This document shows positions 8,268 through 17,472 of a stretch of DNA of 32,056 bases, piece after piece (position 1 is the first letter of the stretch; every line of letters begins with the position of its first letter). The position numbers and the translations under genes are program-made. The notes below the pieces were generated by a model that was given only the letters and a program-made list of their open reading frames with translations, searched no databases and had not been told where the DNA came from. Source of the stretch: Saprospiraceae bacterium (GTDB lineage: Bacteria; Bacteroidota; Bacteroidia; Chitinophagales; Saprospiraceae); contig JAEUUV010000201.1 in assembly GCA_016787285.1 (NCBI GenBank), positions 1 through 32,056 on the forward strand. Direction: 5' to 3'.

Positions 8268-10696
8268 CTATCGCTTTCCGAGTTTGCCTTGAGCGGTCAT
8301 GTCGCCTGCCCGAAGGATGTACCAGTAAAAACCCGATGGGCGTTGTGCCAGATCGGTTACACTGATTTCGTTTAGCCTGGCAGGGAAAATGCCATAATTG
8401 CTGCTCACCAGCGTACCCGTCGCATCGAAAATATCGAGTTGCACCCGGCTCTCGCCCGGCAGTTCAAATGAAATAGCCACTTCCGAAGTGAAGGGCATCG
8501 GGTATGCGGTAGTGCGTAACGATTTCGATGCGCGAGGGTTTGTTCCCGGAAGGGTTGGCCGGCGCAGGCCCTGTGGTACATTCGAGATGTGGAGCGTGAG
8601 CGATACATTGGGGACGAGCACCCCGTCTTCGTCGTAGAAAAAGAAAGGCAGCACGTTTTTGTCCAACTGCAAGGCGTCGGCCAAATTGACTGTGCCCTGA
8701 CTTGCTGTCACATCGAACTCGAAAAGCACCTTGTTGTGGATCGAAACCGGTTCATCGTCTTCGGCATACCAAATCGCCCGCAAGTGACCCGGGTCAGGTA
8801 AAGAGGTGTCGGGGGCGATGCTGAAGTTCTCCTCGTCGAAGAGTTCAGCATCAGTGCCGGGAGCAAGGTCGAAGAGTATCAGGGAATCGGAAGCATAGCG
8901 TGCGCCAAACTGCCAGGCGACCACCTCTCTTGAAGCAGAAGCGATTACCTGAACACGTTTGGTACCCGAAAAATTTACACTTGTAAGACTGGACGAGTCA
9001 ATCAGGAATTCGTGGTCATCCCCAGAAAAGGAAGAGTCGTCAATATCGGCATTGCAGTTGACGTCGCCAAGTTTGACGCCGGTGAATGACCATGCTGTTT
9101 CGGCGCCCGCGACGGCCGAATTGAGATGGTGATAGACAAAATCCATCCAGGTGGATACGGGCTTTCCATTAACGACGCCCTCCTTGTAATGGCGTTCAAT
9201 ACCATAATCATCGATAACAGTTGTGGCAAAAGGGTTGAAACTAAATGCGTTCCAAAAACCCGTATTCTCCGTGAACAGCTTGGGCACATAGCGCCAGCTC
9301 ATACCTGAAGGAAATTGCTGAATAAGGCCAAGAATGAGCATACGAATGGCAATAATGTCACTGCTACTTATTCCTCCGTTGTTGTTTACGTCTGCAGCAA
9401 CCATCTGAAAGGGATTGGGGAAGGGTACCACTCCAAGAATGTGTTGATTAATTCGAACCATGTCAAAAGCTGTCACTCCATTGAGCGGATTATTGCCAAA
9501 ATTTCGGTCAGGATATACCCGGCGCAAGGTTCCAGGCAACGGGCATGGTTTGATTTGGTAGCGCCCGAGTGTGTTGGTCATGTTGTCTTGCGGATCGCAG
9601 TACAAGTTCGCAGCATGCTGAACCTCAACAGGGACATAGATTATTGGGCTTACGGAGTTGTTAATCAAGACATCTTCGCAATTCCGTTCGATATGTCCAA
9701 AAGTGGGGAAAATACACTCCTCGGGTGGTGGTTTCAAGAAGGCGTAGTCAGGGATATATTGATAGAGATAACGCATCACTTGACGCTGCTCGTCGGAGAA
9801 ACGATTGCCGCAACCGCCGTAGCCCATGAGCAATGTTGGGTCGGGGTTGTATGGGAGGCCGAGTGGATCAAAGCCAGTAGGACATGAAGTAATCTGGCAG
9901 TTAGTGATGCTACATTCGCCAGGATCGGCAGGTGTGTCGCAAAAGCCATCACCCGTGTGGAGGCAGGTATAAGACAGCCCGCTGATCGTGACCGGGTAAT
10001 CTTCAGGATTGGTAGCGTGATGCACATATTGTCTATCTGCTCCGCCTAAATAGGTATGTGGGAGGCCGAAATAGTGACCGAGTTCGTGCGCCCATGTCTG
10101 GCTACCCATCCCACCCAAAAAAACGCCCGGGTAGCTGTAGTTTAGCGGGTCATAGGCATAGGCTACGGCAAGAGGATTTCCATTTGCCTTGACATTCCCG
10201 GTGTTAGTTAAAAAAACACGAACGCATTTGTCCGCGTCAGGCTGATTAAGCCCTGAAAGGTGTGTCCACAAGTTGCCAAGATCGGTCTCGATATCCAGAT
10301 CGGCGTAGTCATCATTATCAATGGTGGTAGACCCACAGAGGTGGAATTCAAAGAGTCCCCCAAAGTAAGTATTAACAGCCTCGATAGCTTGCTCAGCATC
10401 CGGGTTTGGGATATTTGAACTGCCGTTAGTCTGGCGCAGATGATAAAACCAGACGCCTACCTTCCAAACGCCATTTGCGGCCACACTGCCGCTTGCTACG
10501 GCATTCTCGCCGGTGGTATCAATTTCAGCCAAAATGGCTTGTCGCTGTTGAGGGGAAAGGCCGGGGGCGCTGCATTCCACTACGCCCTGTGCATGAACCA
10601 GCATGGTGCAAATGGTAAAAAGAAAGGCTAGCGTGAAGCGGTGAGCGGTGAGCGGTGAGCGGTGAGCGGTGAGCGGTGAGCGGTGAAGTTTAACAT
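8268..10696 (-). CDS. M43-family (pappalysin/cytophagalysin-like) metalloprotease with dockerin-like segment and T9SS sorting domain; start region frame-broken by 7-bp repeats
   Basis: A secreted zinc protease. The motif WAHELGHYFGLPHT gives HExxHxxGxxH, and a downstream LMGYGGCGNRFSDEQ resembles the family's Met-turn region. A later VAADVNNNGGISSSDIIAIR and LGDVNCNADIDD look like dockerin-type calcium repeats. The last ~80 residues (AYPMPFTSEVAISFEL ... PSGFYWYILRAG) form a T9SS sorting domain. A signal-peptide core (FTLAFLFTICTMLVHAQG) is present but has no in-frame ATG before it. The frame is open upstream only to a TTG at 10769 (with a second TTG at 10742). The good ATG at 10696 enters seven 7-bp repeats (10638-10686) and exits in the wrong frame, stopping at 10628. 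One extra repeat, or two fewer, would fuse it to the signal peptide. The 5' limit given is that ATG; the continuous in-frame body begins at the signal peptide. Confidence 0.8.
10638..10686. repeat. Seven perfect 7-bp tandem repeats (GCGGTGA) at the 5' end of the M43 protease gene
   Basis: Seven uninterrupted copies of GCGGTGA (TCACCGC on the coding strand) lie between the ATG at 10696 and the signal-peptide core. Seven is not a multiple of three, so each gain or loss of a unit shifts the frame. With seven units the ATG frame terminates at 10628; with eight, five or two it would read into the protease. Confidence 0.93.
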
Positions 10697-10842
10697 CGTG
10701 GGAGTTGTTTTTGGTGAACGAAATAAATTGGAAAGGCCACAAAAATAGTAGATTGTTTTGAAAAAACAACAGCCACCAATGTTAAGGTTTTCAGGGAGTT
10801 GTAAACAGGGAGGGGGGCAACTCCTGAGTAAGGTTACCAAAA

Positions 10843-10850
10843 CAAAACTA
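10843..10850 (-). promoter_or_regulatory. Possible -7 element (TAGTTTTG) for the M43 protease gene
   Basis: TAGTTTTG on the minus strand matches the Bacteroidota TAnnTTTG element and lies about 150 bp upstream of the ATG at 10696, just beyond the clpX stop. Its -33 partner is weak (TTTC about 18 bp upstream). Downstream, the leader holds an inverted repeat (CAGGAGTTG / CAACTCCCTG, 10793-10827). Confidence 0.35.
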
Positions 10851-10877
10851 CGATATAAAAAAGGGGAGGAAATCCTT

Positions 10878-12161
10878 CTACGCCGCCTTCAACCGCCCTA
10901 CCCGCGAGCGCTCCAACTTCTCCGCCGCATACTCCCGATCCACCGTCAGTTTTTTGCTGCCTCCCGTGCTGGTGGGCAGGTCGAACATGGCGTCGGTGAG
11001 GATGGCCTCGCAGAGGGAGCGCAGGCCGCGAGCGCCCAACTGATATTCGAGCGCTTTTTCGGCGATGAAATCAATGGCATCGGGCTGAATGTCGAGTTCG
11101 ATGCCTTCGAGGCTGAACAGTTTTTTGTACTGGCGCAGGAGCGCGTTGCGGGGCTGGGTGAGGATTTGCCGCAAGGCGTCCAGATCGAGCGGGTCGAGGT
11201 GTACGACCACGGGCATACGGCCCACGAGCTCGGGAATGAGGCCGTAGTGTTTTACGTCCTGACTCGTGACATATTGGAGCAGGTTGTCGCGGTCAAATTC
11301 GATATCGCGGTTTTTGTTTCCGTAGCCGATGACCTGGGTGTTCACGCGCCGGGCGATCACTTTGTCAATGCCGTCGAATGCGCCGCCGCAGATGAACAGA
11401 ATGTTCTGGGTGTTCACCTTGACGAGTTTTTGTTCCGGGTGCTTGCGTCCGCCCTGCGGGGGCACGAGCACTTCGGCGCCTTCGAGCATTTTCAACATGG
11501 CCTGCTGCACGCCCTCGCCCGATACGTCGCGGGTGATGGAGGGATTGTCCTGCTTGCGGGCGATTTTGTCAATTTCGTCAATGTACACGATGCCGCGCTC
11601 GGCGGCGGTCACGTCGTAGTCGCACACCTGGAGCAGACGCGCGAGGATGCTTTCCACGTCTTCGCCCACATAGCCGGCCTCGGTGAACACGGTGGCATCC
11701 ACGATAGCAAAAGGCACGTTGAGCAGTTTGGCGATGGTTTTAGCAAGCAGGGTTTTGCCGGTACCGGTTTGGCCCACGAACAGAACGTTGGATTTTTCGA
11801 TCTCCACGTCGTCGTTTTCGGCGCGTCCTTTGGCCAACTCCTGGAGGCGTTTGTAGTGGTTGTACACCGCCACTGCGAGCACTTTTTTGGCATCGTCCTG
11901 ACCGATGATGTAGTCGTCGAGGAAGGTTTTGATGTCGCGCGGAGGTATAAGGTGTACCGGTCCGCTGAATTTTGAACTCTTGGGCGCGGCTTTCCCTTCC
12001 CCCTCCGGGCGGCTGAGTTCCTGTTCGATGATCTCTTCGGCTTTTTCCACGCAGGTTTCGCATATCTGCGCTTCCATGCCGGAAATGAGAATCATCACGT
12101 CGTCCTTGCTGCGCCCACAAAAGGAGCAATGGTTTGGATTCACTTTGCCGCGTTTTTGCAT
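10878..12161 (-). CDS. clpX: ATP-dependent Clp protease ATP-binding subunit ClpX
   Basis: The AAA+ unfoldase that feeds substrates to ClpP; 427 residues, normal for the family. An N-terminal C4 zinc-binding domain uses Cys12/15 and Cys34/37 ([10 protein letters not shown] ... ICETC). Walker A is GQTGTGKT (130-137), the pore-1 loop is GYVG (163-166), Walker B is [10 protein letters not shown] (191-200), and the sensor/arginine region [10 protein letters not shown] follows. The ClpP-docking IGF loop reads IGY (278-280), a conservative change that still leaves an aromatic side chain. The gene lies downstream of clpP on the same strand, with a 98-bp gap filled by a 15-bp-unit hairpin. The order tig-clpP-clpX is the classic arrangement, so cotranscription is likely unless the hairpin attenuates it. 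Confidence 0.98.
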   Translation of the reverse strand: MQKRGKVNPNHCSFCGRSKDDVMILISGMEAQICETCVEKAEEIIEQELSRPEGEGKAAPKSSKFSGPVHLIPPRDIKTFLDDYIIGQDDAKKVLAVAVYNHYKRLQELAKGRAENDDVEIEKSNVLFVGQTGTGKTLLAKTIAKLLNVPFAIVDATVFTEAGYVGEDVESILARLLQVCDYDVTAAERGIVYIDEIDKIARKQDNPSITRDVSGEGVQQAMLKMLEGAEVLVPPQGGRKHPEQKLVKVNTQNILFICGGAFDGIDKVIARRVNTQVIGYGNKNRDIEFDRDNLLQYVTSQDVKHYGLIPELVGRMPVVVHLDPLDLDALRQILTQPRNALLRQYKKLFSLEGIELDIQPDAIDFIAEKALEYQLGARGLRSLCEAILTDAMFDLPTSTGGSKKLTVDREYAAEKLERSRVGRLKAA

Positions 12162-12174
12162 TTTTAATGGTTTG

Positions 12175-12258
12175 GAGGTTGGAGGGTTTCTGGTTAGAAG
12201 GTTGGAAGGTTTCTGGCTAAAATGTGTACAACCAGAAACCTTCCAACCAGAAACCTCC
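12175..12258. repeat. Intergenic hairpin of 15-bp units (copy 2, clpP-clpX gap)
   Basis: The same words as at 4511-4591 (GGTTGGAAGGTTTCTGG on the left, CCAGAAACCTTCCAACC on the right) stand as an inverted pair around a ~15-bp centre, filling the clpP-clpX gap. The left arm carries a degenerate extra unit. Confidence 0.85.
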
Positions 12259-12259
12259 T

Positions 12260-12970
12260 TTAACCTTTTTTCTTCGGATTGTTCCGGTCCAGCACCTCGT
12301 CCACGAGTCCGTAGGCTTTGGCTTCTTCCCCGCTCATCCAGTTGTCGCGGTCGCAGTCTTCCTGAATTTTTTCGTAGGGTTGGCCGGTGTGATGAGCGAG
12401 CACGTCGTACAGCGACTTTTGCATCTTTTTGATGAGTTTGTACGTGATCTCGATGTCCGACACCTGACCCTGTGCGCCGCCCATCGGCTGGTGGATCATG
12501 ACGTGGCTGTGGTACAGGCAGCTGCGTTTGCCTTTGGTGCCGGCGGCAAGCAACACGGCGCTCATGGAAGCAGCCAGACCCGTGCAGATGGTGGCCACGT
12601 CGGGCGCTACGTACTGCATGGTGTCGTAGATGCCGAGTCCGTCAATGACCGATCCGCCGGGGCTGTTGATGAACAGCTGAATGTCGCGCTTGGGGTCGCT
12701 GGATTCGAGGAAGAGCAACTGCGCCTGAATGACGTTGGCCACGTAGTCGTTGACGGGCACGCCCATGAAAATGATGCGGTCCATCATCAGGCGGCTGAAC
12801 ACGTCCATTGCTACCACGTTCATCTGCCGCTCTTCGATGACGGCAGGCGTGAATGCGCGGATGTCGGGCACCGTCACCGGGGTGGTGGCGTTGATGTACT
12901 TTTCGAGGTGCATGCTGCTCATTCCGAGGTGTTTGGCAGCATACTTCTGGAACTCATTTTTGTTGAACAT
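12260..12970 (-). CDS. clpP: ATP-dependent Clp protease proteolytic subunit ClpP
   Basis: Serine peptidase that assembles into tetradecameric chambers and degrades proteins delivered by ClpX. At 236 residues it is about 30-40 longer than E. coli ClpP, because of an N-terminal extension before the core ([16 protein letters not shown] ...), as seen in several Bacteroidota ClpPs. The catalytic triad is intact: Ser135 in GLAASMSA, His160 in VMIHQPMGG, and Asp209 in [11 protein letters not shown]. The oligomerisation and head-domain segment [16 protein letters not shown] is normal. The extension could be a propeptide or could be partly untranslated if a later start such as Met17 or Met20 is used. 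It sits 56 bp after tig and before clpX. Confidence 0.98.
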   Translation of the reverse strand: MFNKNEFQKYAAKHLGMSSMHLEKYINATTPVTVPDIRAFTPAVIEERQMNVVAMDVFSRLMMDRIIFMGVPVNDYVANVIQAQLLFLESSDPKRDIQLFINSPGGSVIDGLGIYDTMQYVAPDVATICTGLAASMSAVLLAAGTKGKRSCLYHSHVMIHQPMGGAQGQVSDIEITYKLIKKMQKSLYDVLAHHTGQPYEKIQEDCDRDNWMSGEEAKAYGLVDEVLDRNNPKKKG

Positions 12971-13026
12971 AGTCGTTTATTTTTTGCGGCAATGATAACA
13001 AGGATTTCGGGGAATGGTTACTGCCT

Positions 13027-14442
13027 TTATTCGATCGTTTCGCGCAGTGAAGCGTCGGCGGCTTGCTCCTGCTGGGCTTTTTTGGTGATTTCATCCAGAA
13101 TGCGGTGCAACTCATCGGAGTGCACAGCCTTTTCTACTATGGAAATTTCGGCGCGAATGGCCTCGAAAATTTTATCGGTTTCCAACTGCCGCTCGGTTTC
13201 CGACACGTCCTTCTCGTCCTGCATCAGGCGCTCGACGCTGCTGCTGATGATGTGGTCGGGGATTTCAGCCTGAAAATAATTGCGCACCCGGGCGGCGTAT
13301 TCGGCGCGGAGGTCTTCGTCTGAAACAAAAATATTGAAGTGCTCCTTCAGGCGGTCGCGCAGGAGCGACCAGCGCAGGTTTTCGGCAAATGCCGGGTATT
13401 CGGCTTCAATCTGTTCGGGTTGCAGGCTCTCGTTGTTGTACTGCAGCCAGCGCTTGAGGAAGGTGTCGGGCAGGTCGAAGCGGTTGAGGTCGAGCAGGCG
13501 GGTCTGGAATTCGCGCATGAGCAGGGCGTTGGAGCGCACGTCGTAAAAACTGCGGATGCGGATTTTCAGTTGTTCGATTGCTTCCTCCGGGGTGGTTACG
13601 CCGCCGCCAAAATAGTTGTTGAAAAACTCCTCGTCGAGGTCGGCAGGCTCCAGGCGCGACACGGATTCCACCACACCTTCGAACCAGTCGCCCACTGCGC
13701 GGTCGTCTTCGGCAGGAATATTGAGGATGAACTTGCGGTATTTTTCCTCGTCGTGGCCCGACTCCAGTAGTCGGGCGTTGAAGCGCAGGGTATCGCCTTT
13801 TTTCTTCGACAGAATTTCTTTTTTCAGGTTCTCGTCGGTCACGGAATTGACTAAAAACGACACGGAGGTTTCCCAGCCGCCGGCCTTGGGCTGGTCGCCG
13901 TCAAGTTCGCGGGCTGCAATTTTGACCATATCGGTTTCGATAATGTCGCTTTCCGCGTCGGAGCGTTTACCCATGCGTTTGCGGGCATATTCCAAGTCTT
14001 GCTGCGCCAATTCGTCAAGGTTGGAGGCCGTCAGGCGCTCGAAGGTCTGGTCTTTACCCAGTCCCTGAATGTCGAATGCCGGCACGAATCCGACTTCGTA
14101 TTCCACGGCGTACTCATCCTCCATGGAGTCAATCTTGAAGGAATAGCGCTGCTGGTTTTCGGTAGGCAGCGGCTGGCCGAGTACATCGAGTTTACTTTCG
14201 CGCAGGAAGTTGGTCAGGTGCTCCGAGAGCATTTCCCCGAGCACGTCGCCGAAAATGGAGGAGCCGTACATGCGCTTGATGTACTCCGCAGGCGCATGAC
14301 CGGGGCGGAAGCCCTTGATCGCGGCTTTATTTTTGATGCGCTTCAATTCGGCATTGATTTTGGGCTGAAGATCGTCTTTGGTCAGTGTGACGGTGACCAA
14401 AGCAGAGGTATTGTCAATATCTTTTCGTTGAACGCTGGGCAT
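13027..14442 (-). CDS. tig: Trigger factor (ribosome-associated chaperone)
   Basis: A 471-residue chaperone that binds nascent chains at the ribosome exit tunnel. The ribosome-docking signature appears as GFRPGHAP (44-51; family GFRxGxxP) inside the N-terminal domain, followed by YIKRMYGSSIFGDVLGEML. A weakly conserved FKBP-like middle part and a long, charged helical C-terminal domain follow, ending in a Gln/Ala-rich tail (KKAQQEQAADASLRETIE). The low conservation of the PPIase domain and the extra length are usual for this phylum. It heads the tig-clpP-clpX cluster; upstream lie a 9-bp-unit hairpin and then tRNA-Leu on the same strand, so transcription could come through from the tRNA promoter or from an unseen promoter in the repeats. 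Confidence 0.95.
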   Translation of the reverse strand: MPSVQRKDIDNTSALVTVTLTKDDLQPKINAELKRIKNKAAIKGFRPGHAPAEYIKRMYGSSIFGDVLGEMLSEHLTNFLRESKLDVLGQPLPTENQQRYSFKIDSMEDEYAVEYEVGFVPAFDIQGLGKDQTFERLTASNLDELAQQDLEYARKRMGKRSDAESDIIETDMVKIAARELDGDQPKAGGWETSVSFLVNSVTDENLKKEILSKKKGDTLRFNARLLESGHDEEKYRKFILNIPAEDDRAVGDWFEGVVESVSRLEPADLDEEFFNNYFGGGVTTPEEAIEQLKIRIRSFYDVRSNALLMREFQTRLLDLNRFDLPDTFLKRWLQYNNESLQPEQIEAEYPAFAENLRWSLLRDRLKEHFNIFVSDEDLRAEYAARVRNYFQAEIPDHIISSSVERLMQDEKDVSETERQLETDKIFEAIRAEISIVEKAVHSDELHRILDEITKKAQQEQAADASLRETIE

Positions 14443-14452
14443 GAAAAAAAGA

Positions 14453-14582
14453 GGTTTAACGGGTTTAACGGGTTAAGCAGGTTTAACGGGTTGAGCGAGT
14501 TAGAGGGCCAGGTGTTTTTCTTAAACCCGTTAAACCCGTTAAACCCGCTCAACCCGTTAAACCCGCCAACCCGTTAAACCCC
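14453..14582. repeat. Intergenic hairpin of 9-bp units (GGTTTAACG family) between tRNA-Leu and tig
   Basis: About six units of GGTTTAACG/GGTTGAGCG type (14453-14504) face about six inverted units (TTAAACCCG, CTCAACCCG; 14521-14582) across a ~16-bp centre. It occupies nearly the whole gap, and on the minus strand it is followed by T7 before the tig start. Related units recur at 27461-27599 and 27803-27850. Confidence 0.88.
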
Positions 14583-14590
14583 TAAAAAAG

Positions 14591-14672
14591 TGCGGGCGGA
14601 GGGACTCGAACCCCCATGCCTCTCGGCGCCAGATCCTAAGTCTGGTACGTCTACCAATTTCGCCACGCCCGC
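14591..14672 (-). tRNA. tRNA-Leu (anticodon UAG)
   Basis: On the minus strand an 82-nt cloverleaf can be drawn. The acceptor is GCGGGCG (14672-14666) pairing with CGCCCGC (14598-14592), with discriminator A at 14591. The anticodon arm is CCAGA-CTTAGGA-TCTGG, so the anticodon is TAG (reads CUA). A long class II variable arm (GCCGAGAGGC) fits leucine, and the T-loop is GGTTCGAGTCC. CCA is not encoded; a T6 run follows directly and may end the transcript. Confidence 0.97.
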
Positions 14673-14700
14673 AAAAAAGACGGTTTTTTGAAAAGGAGCG

Positions 14701-14729
14701 CAAAAGTAATCCTTTCTCCCATATCGCAA
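14701..14729 (-). promoter_or_regulatory. Promoter of tRNA-Leu (TTG-N18-TACTTTTG)
   Basis: On the minus strand TACTTTTG (14708-14701) matches the Bacteroidota -7 consensus TAnnTTTG, with TTG (14729-14727) 18 bp upstream. The mature tRNA begins at 14672, leaving a leader of about 20 nt, a normal distance. Confidence 0.7.
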
Positions 14730-14769
14730 GGGAGGTTTTTTGGAAAACAGTTAACAAGGCTCAAACGTA

Positions 14770-14800
14770 TTTGGCCGTCCGGTCGGCAGCGGTAATTTTG
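14770..14800 (+). promoter_or_regulatory. Promoter of the rsh gene (TTTG-N19-TAATTTTG)
   Basis: TTTG at 14770-14773 and TAATTTTG at 14793-14800 are separated by exactly 19 bp, a full match to the primary-sigma consensus of Bacteroidota. The start codon at 14827 follows about 20 nt after the expected start site, with a purine-rich AGGAGGGG just before it. Confidence 0.8.
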
Positions 14801-14826
14801 TAACAAACAAAACAGGAGGGGAAACC

Positions 14827-17085
14827 ATGACACAGGAATATTCGGCGGAGATTGAAGATGGACGCGACACCGCGCTCATTCAGCGGGCCTACCGCAATTT
14901 GCTCAAATGTATGCCCGCGCCCTTGAATAAGGAGGACAAACACAACATCCGCGCGGCCTTCGAACTGGCAGCCAAGGCCCATCAGCAACAGCGCCGCAAG
15001 TCGGGCGAACCGTACATCCTCCATCCCATCGAGGTAGCGCGCATTTGTGTGGAAGAAATCGGCCTCGGCCCCACCGCCGTCGTGTGCGCGCTGTTGCATG
15101 ACGTGGTGGAAGACACCGAGGTGACGCTCAAGGAAATTCACGCGCAGTTTGGCGAACGCGTCGCGCTCATTGTGGACGGCCTGACCAAACTCGACAGCCT
15201 GCACGATTCCGAAAGCCCGCAAGCGGAAAACCTCACCAAGGTACTCCGCACCATGCTGTCCGACGTGCGGGTGGTACTTATCAAAATGGCCGACCGGCTG
15301 CACAACCTGCGCACCATCAAGAGTATGGCGCACCACAAGCAGATCAAAATTGCCGCCGAAACAAGTTCCATCTACGCGCCCCTGGCACACCGGCTGGGTT
15401 TGTACAAGATCAAAACCGAGTTTCAGGATATCTGCCTCAAAATTTCCCACCCCGACGAATACCACGACATCGCAGAAAAACTCGCCCAAACCAAACGCGC
15501 CCGCGAACAGTACATCGAGACCTTCAAACAGCCCCTGCAAAAAGCCCTCGAAGAGCAACTCGGCTCCGGTGTGCGCATTATCGGGCGCCCCAAGAGCATC
15601 TACTCCATCTGGAATAAAATCCGAACCAAACAGGTGGACTTCGAAGACATCTACGATTTGTTTGCGATCCGAATCATCCTTGATGTGCCTCCCGAGCGGG
15701 AAAAAATGATTTGCTGGCAAGCCTACGCCGTTGTAACCGATTTCTACACCCCTATTCCCGAACGGCTCAAAGACTGGATTACCAACCCGAAAGCCAACGG
15801 CTACACTTCGCTGCACACCTCGGTTATGGGGCCACAGGGCCGTTACGTGGAAGTGCAAATCCGCACCGAACGCATGGATGAAATCGCCGAACGCGGCTTT
15901 GCCGCCCACTGGAAGTACAAGGGTATCCGGCGCATGCGCAACGACACCGACGTGTTCGACAACTGGCTGAACCAGGTGCGCGACACCCTCGAAAATGTCG
16001 GCGCCGCCAATGCCGTGGAGGTGCTGATCAATCTGCAGAGCGACCTGTTCTCGGATGAAGTCCACGTATTTACGCCCAAAGGCGAAATGCGTATCCTGCC
16101 CGAAGGTGCTACGGCGCTCGATTTCGCGTTCAGCATCCACTCCGATGTCGGTTGCACCTGCCGGGCTGTGCGGGTAAACAACCGCATCGAGCGCATCAGT
16201 TATGTCCTGAAAAACGGCGATCAGATTCAGGTCATCACAGACAAAAACCAGCGCCCCGCCGAGGACTGGCTGAACTTTGTCATCTCCTCAAAGGCCAGAA
16301 ACCGCATTCGTTCCGCCCTGAAGGAGGAGAAACGCCAACTGGCGGCCCTGGGCCGCGAGATACTGGAGCGCAAGTTGAACAACATGCACAAGTGCCCCGT
16401 GGAAGAAAACGCCGACATGCTGGCCAAGTGGTACGGCTACCACAACCGCCTGGAATTTTTCAGCGCTATTGCCCTGGAGCAGGTGGATATGTCGGGTCTG
16501 AAATCGTTCCGCCCCGATGGCCAGCGCCTTGTCGAGATCGAAGGCGAAAAAGCGCCGATTCCGCACGAAAACGAACCGAAGCCCGCCGACGGCAACCTCC
16601 CGGCCAAACCACTGAAACACCAGGTCAACAAGGCAGATGTGTTCATAAACGGCGAACCGGGCACCTACTACGCCTACTCCTTCGCCACCTGCTGCAACCC
16701 CGTACAAGGCGACCCGATCTTTGCCTACGTCACCGCCAACAAAGAAGGCGTAAAAATCCACCGCACCACCTGTCCGAACGCGCCGTTTCTTTTGGCCAAC
16801 TACGAATACCGCGTGATGAAAGCCGAATGGGGCGCCACCGTAAAAGCCGACTTCATCGCGGCCATACTCGTGACCGGTATTGACGCCGGCCCGGGGGTCA
16901 TCCAGCAGATTACCGACCGCATCTCAGGCCTCGGCATCAACATCCGCTCCTTCTCCATTACCGGGGAAGGCGGCTATTTTGAAGGACGCATTTCGCTGGT
17001 AGTGGCCAACACACACCAACTGAACCAGGCCATTCTGGCGCTCAAGTCGTTCAAGTTTGTAGCCAATGTGAGCCGAATGGAATAG
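14827..17085 (+). CDS. Bifunctional (p)ppGpp synthetase/hydrolase (RelA/SpoT homologue)
   Basis: Makes and degrades the stringent-response alarmone (p)ppGpp; 752 residues, the full long-RSH length. The hydrolase (HD) domain is intact, with H66 in YILHP, H91-D92 in ALLHDVVEDTEV and DRLHNLRT (156-163). The synthetase domain carries GRPKSIYSIWNK (253-264), FEDIYDLFAIRII (272-284), GYTSLHTSV and VEVQIRT. The TGS domain starts near residue 410 (EVHVFTPKGEMRILPEG) and includes a DVGCTCRAVRVN stretch. The zinc-finger/CC region (ATCCNPVQGDPI) and a C-terminal ACT domain (about 680-752) complete the regulatory half. Both active sites look complete, so a bifunctional enzyme is expected. It is divergent from tRNA-Leu and tig, with face-to-face promoters. 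Confidence 0.96.
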   Translation: MTQEYSAEIEDGRDTALIQRAYRNLLKCMPAPLNKEDKHNIRAAFELAAKAHQQQRRKSGEPYILHPIEVARICVEEIGLGPTAVVCALLHDVVEDTEVTLKEIHAQFGERVALIVDGLTKLDSLHDSESPQAENLTKVLRTMLSDVRVVLIKMADRLHNLRTIKSMAHHKQIKIAAETSSIYAPLAHRLGLYKIKTEFQDICLKISHPDEYHDIAEKLAQTKRAREQYIETFKQPLQKALEEQLGSGVRIIGRPKSIYSIWNKIRTKQVDFEDIYDLFAIRIILDVPPEREKMICWQAYAVVTDFYTPIPERLKDWITNPKANGYTSLHTSVMGPQGRYVEVQIRTERMDEIAERGFAAHWKYKGIRRMRNDTDVFDNWLNQVRDTLENVGAANAVEVLINLQSDLFSDEVHVFTPKGEMRILPEGATALDFAFSIHSDVGCTCRAVRVNNRIERISYVLKNGDQIQVITDKNQRPAEDWLNFVISSKARNRIRSALKEEKRQLAALGREILERKLNNMHKCPVEENADMLAKWYGYHNRLEFFSAIALEQVDMSGLKSFRPDGQRLVEIEGEKAPIPHENEPKPADGNLPAKPLKHQVNKADVFINGEPGTYYAYSFATCCNPVQGDPIFAYVTANKEGVKIHRTTCPNAPFLLANYEYRVMKAEWGATVKADFIAAILVTGIDAGPGVIQQITDRISGLGINIRSFSITGEGGYFEGRISLVVANTHQLNQAILALKSFKFVANVSRME

Positions 17086-17131
17086 CCGCACTCAAACAAC
17101 ACACCCTCTACACCGTACACACTTCGCAATT

Positions 17132-17437
17132 ATGACAAAAACAATGCTTATCCTGTTCTGGGCGCTCTGGCTGCTGGATGTACTTGCTGCGCTATATGGC
17201 CACCGGGAATTTATCATGGGTGTTTTTGGTCAGTATGCCGCACCGTCTGCCGGCTATGTGCTGATGTGGACAGCCCTGCTGCTGGCCATGCTGGCTATCC
17301 TGTTCGGAAGCGTTTTCCTCAAAAATCACGGACATCATACTGCGGCGCTCATCGTGGCGGCGGTGCCTGTGGTGCTGTCATTGCCTTTCCTGTTGTACAT
17401 GCTGGTCCTTGTGATCGCGCGTCCCGACTGGCGTTGA
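17132..17437 (+). CDS. Small three-helix membrane protein, function unknown
   Basis: A 101-residue very hydrophobic protein starting at the ATG at 17132, 46 bp after the rsh stop. Three membrane helices are readable: MLILFWALWLLDVLAALYG, YVLMWTALLLAMLAILFGSVF and AALIVAAVPVVLSLPFLLYM. A short loop with NHGHHT lies between the second and third. No family was recognised. It precedes another small membrane protein by 35 bp, and the two look like a pair. Confidence 0.75.
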   Translation: MTKTMLILFWALWLLDVLAALYGHREFIMGVFGQYAAPSAGYVLMWTALLLAMLAILFGSVFLKNHGHHTAALIVAAVPVVLSLPFLLYMLVLVIARPDWR

Positions 17438-17472
17438 GCGCGATCGTATCCACACATCAAAACGAACAAACC

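Noticed and set aside
10758-11975. 405-residue open frame antisense to clpX
   Set aside because: It is the mirror frame of a conserved gene in high-GC DNA; its translation has no recognisable domain.
14761-16140. 459-residue open frame antisense to the rsh gene
   Set aside because: The plus strand encodes an intact RelA/SpoT protein over the same bases; the antisense product is a composition artefact.
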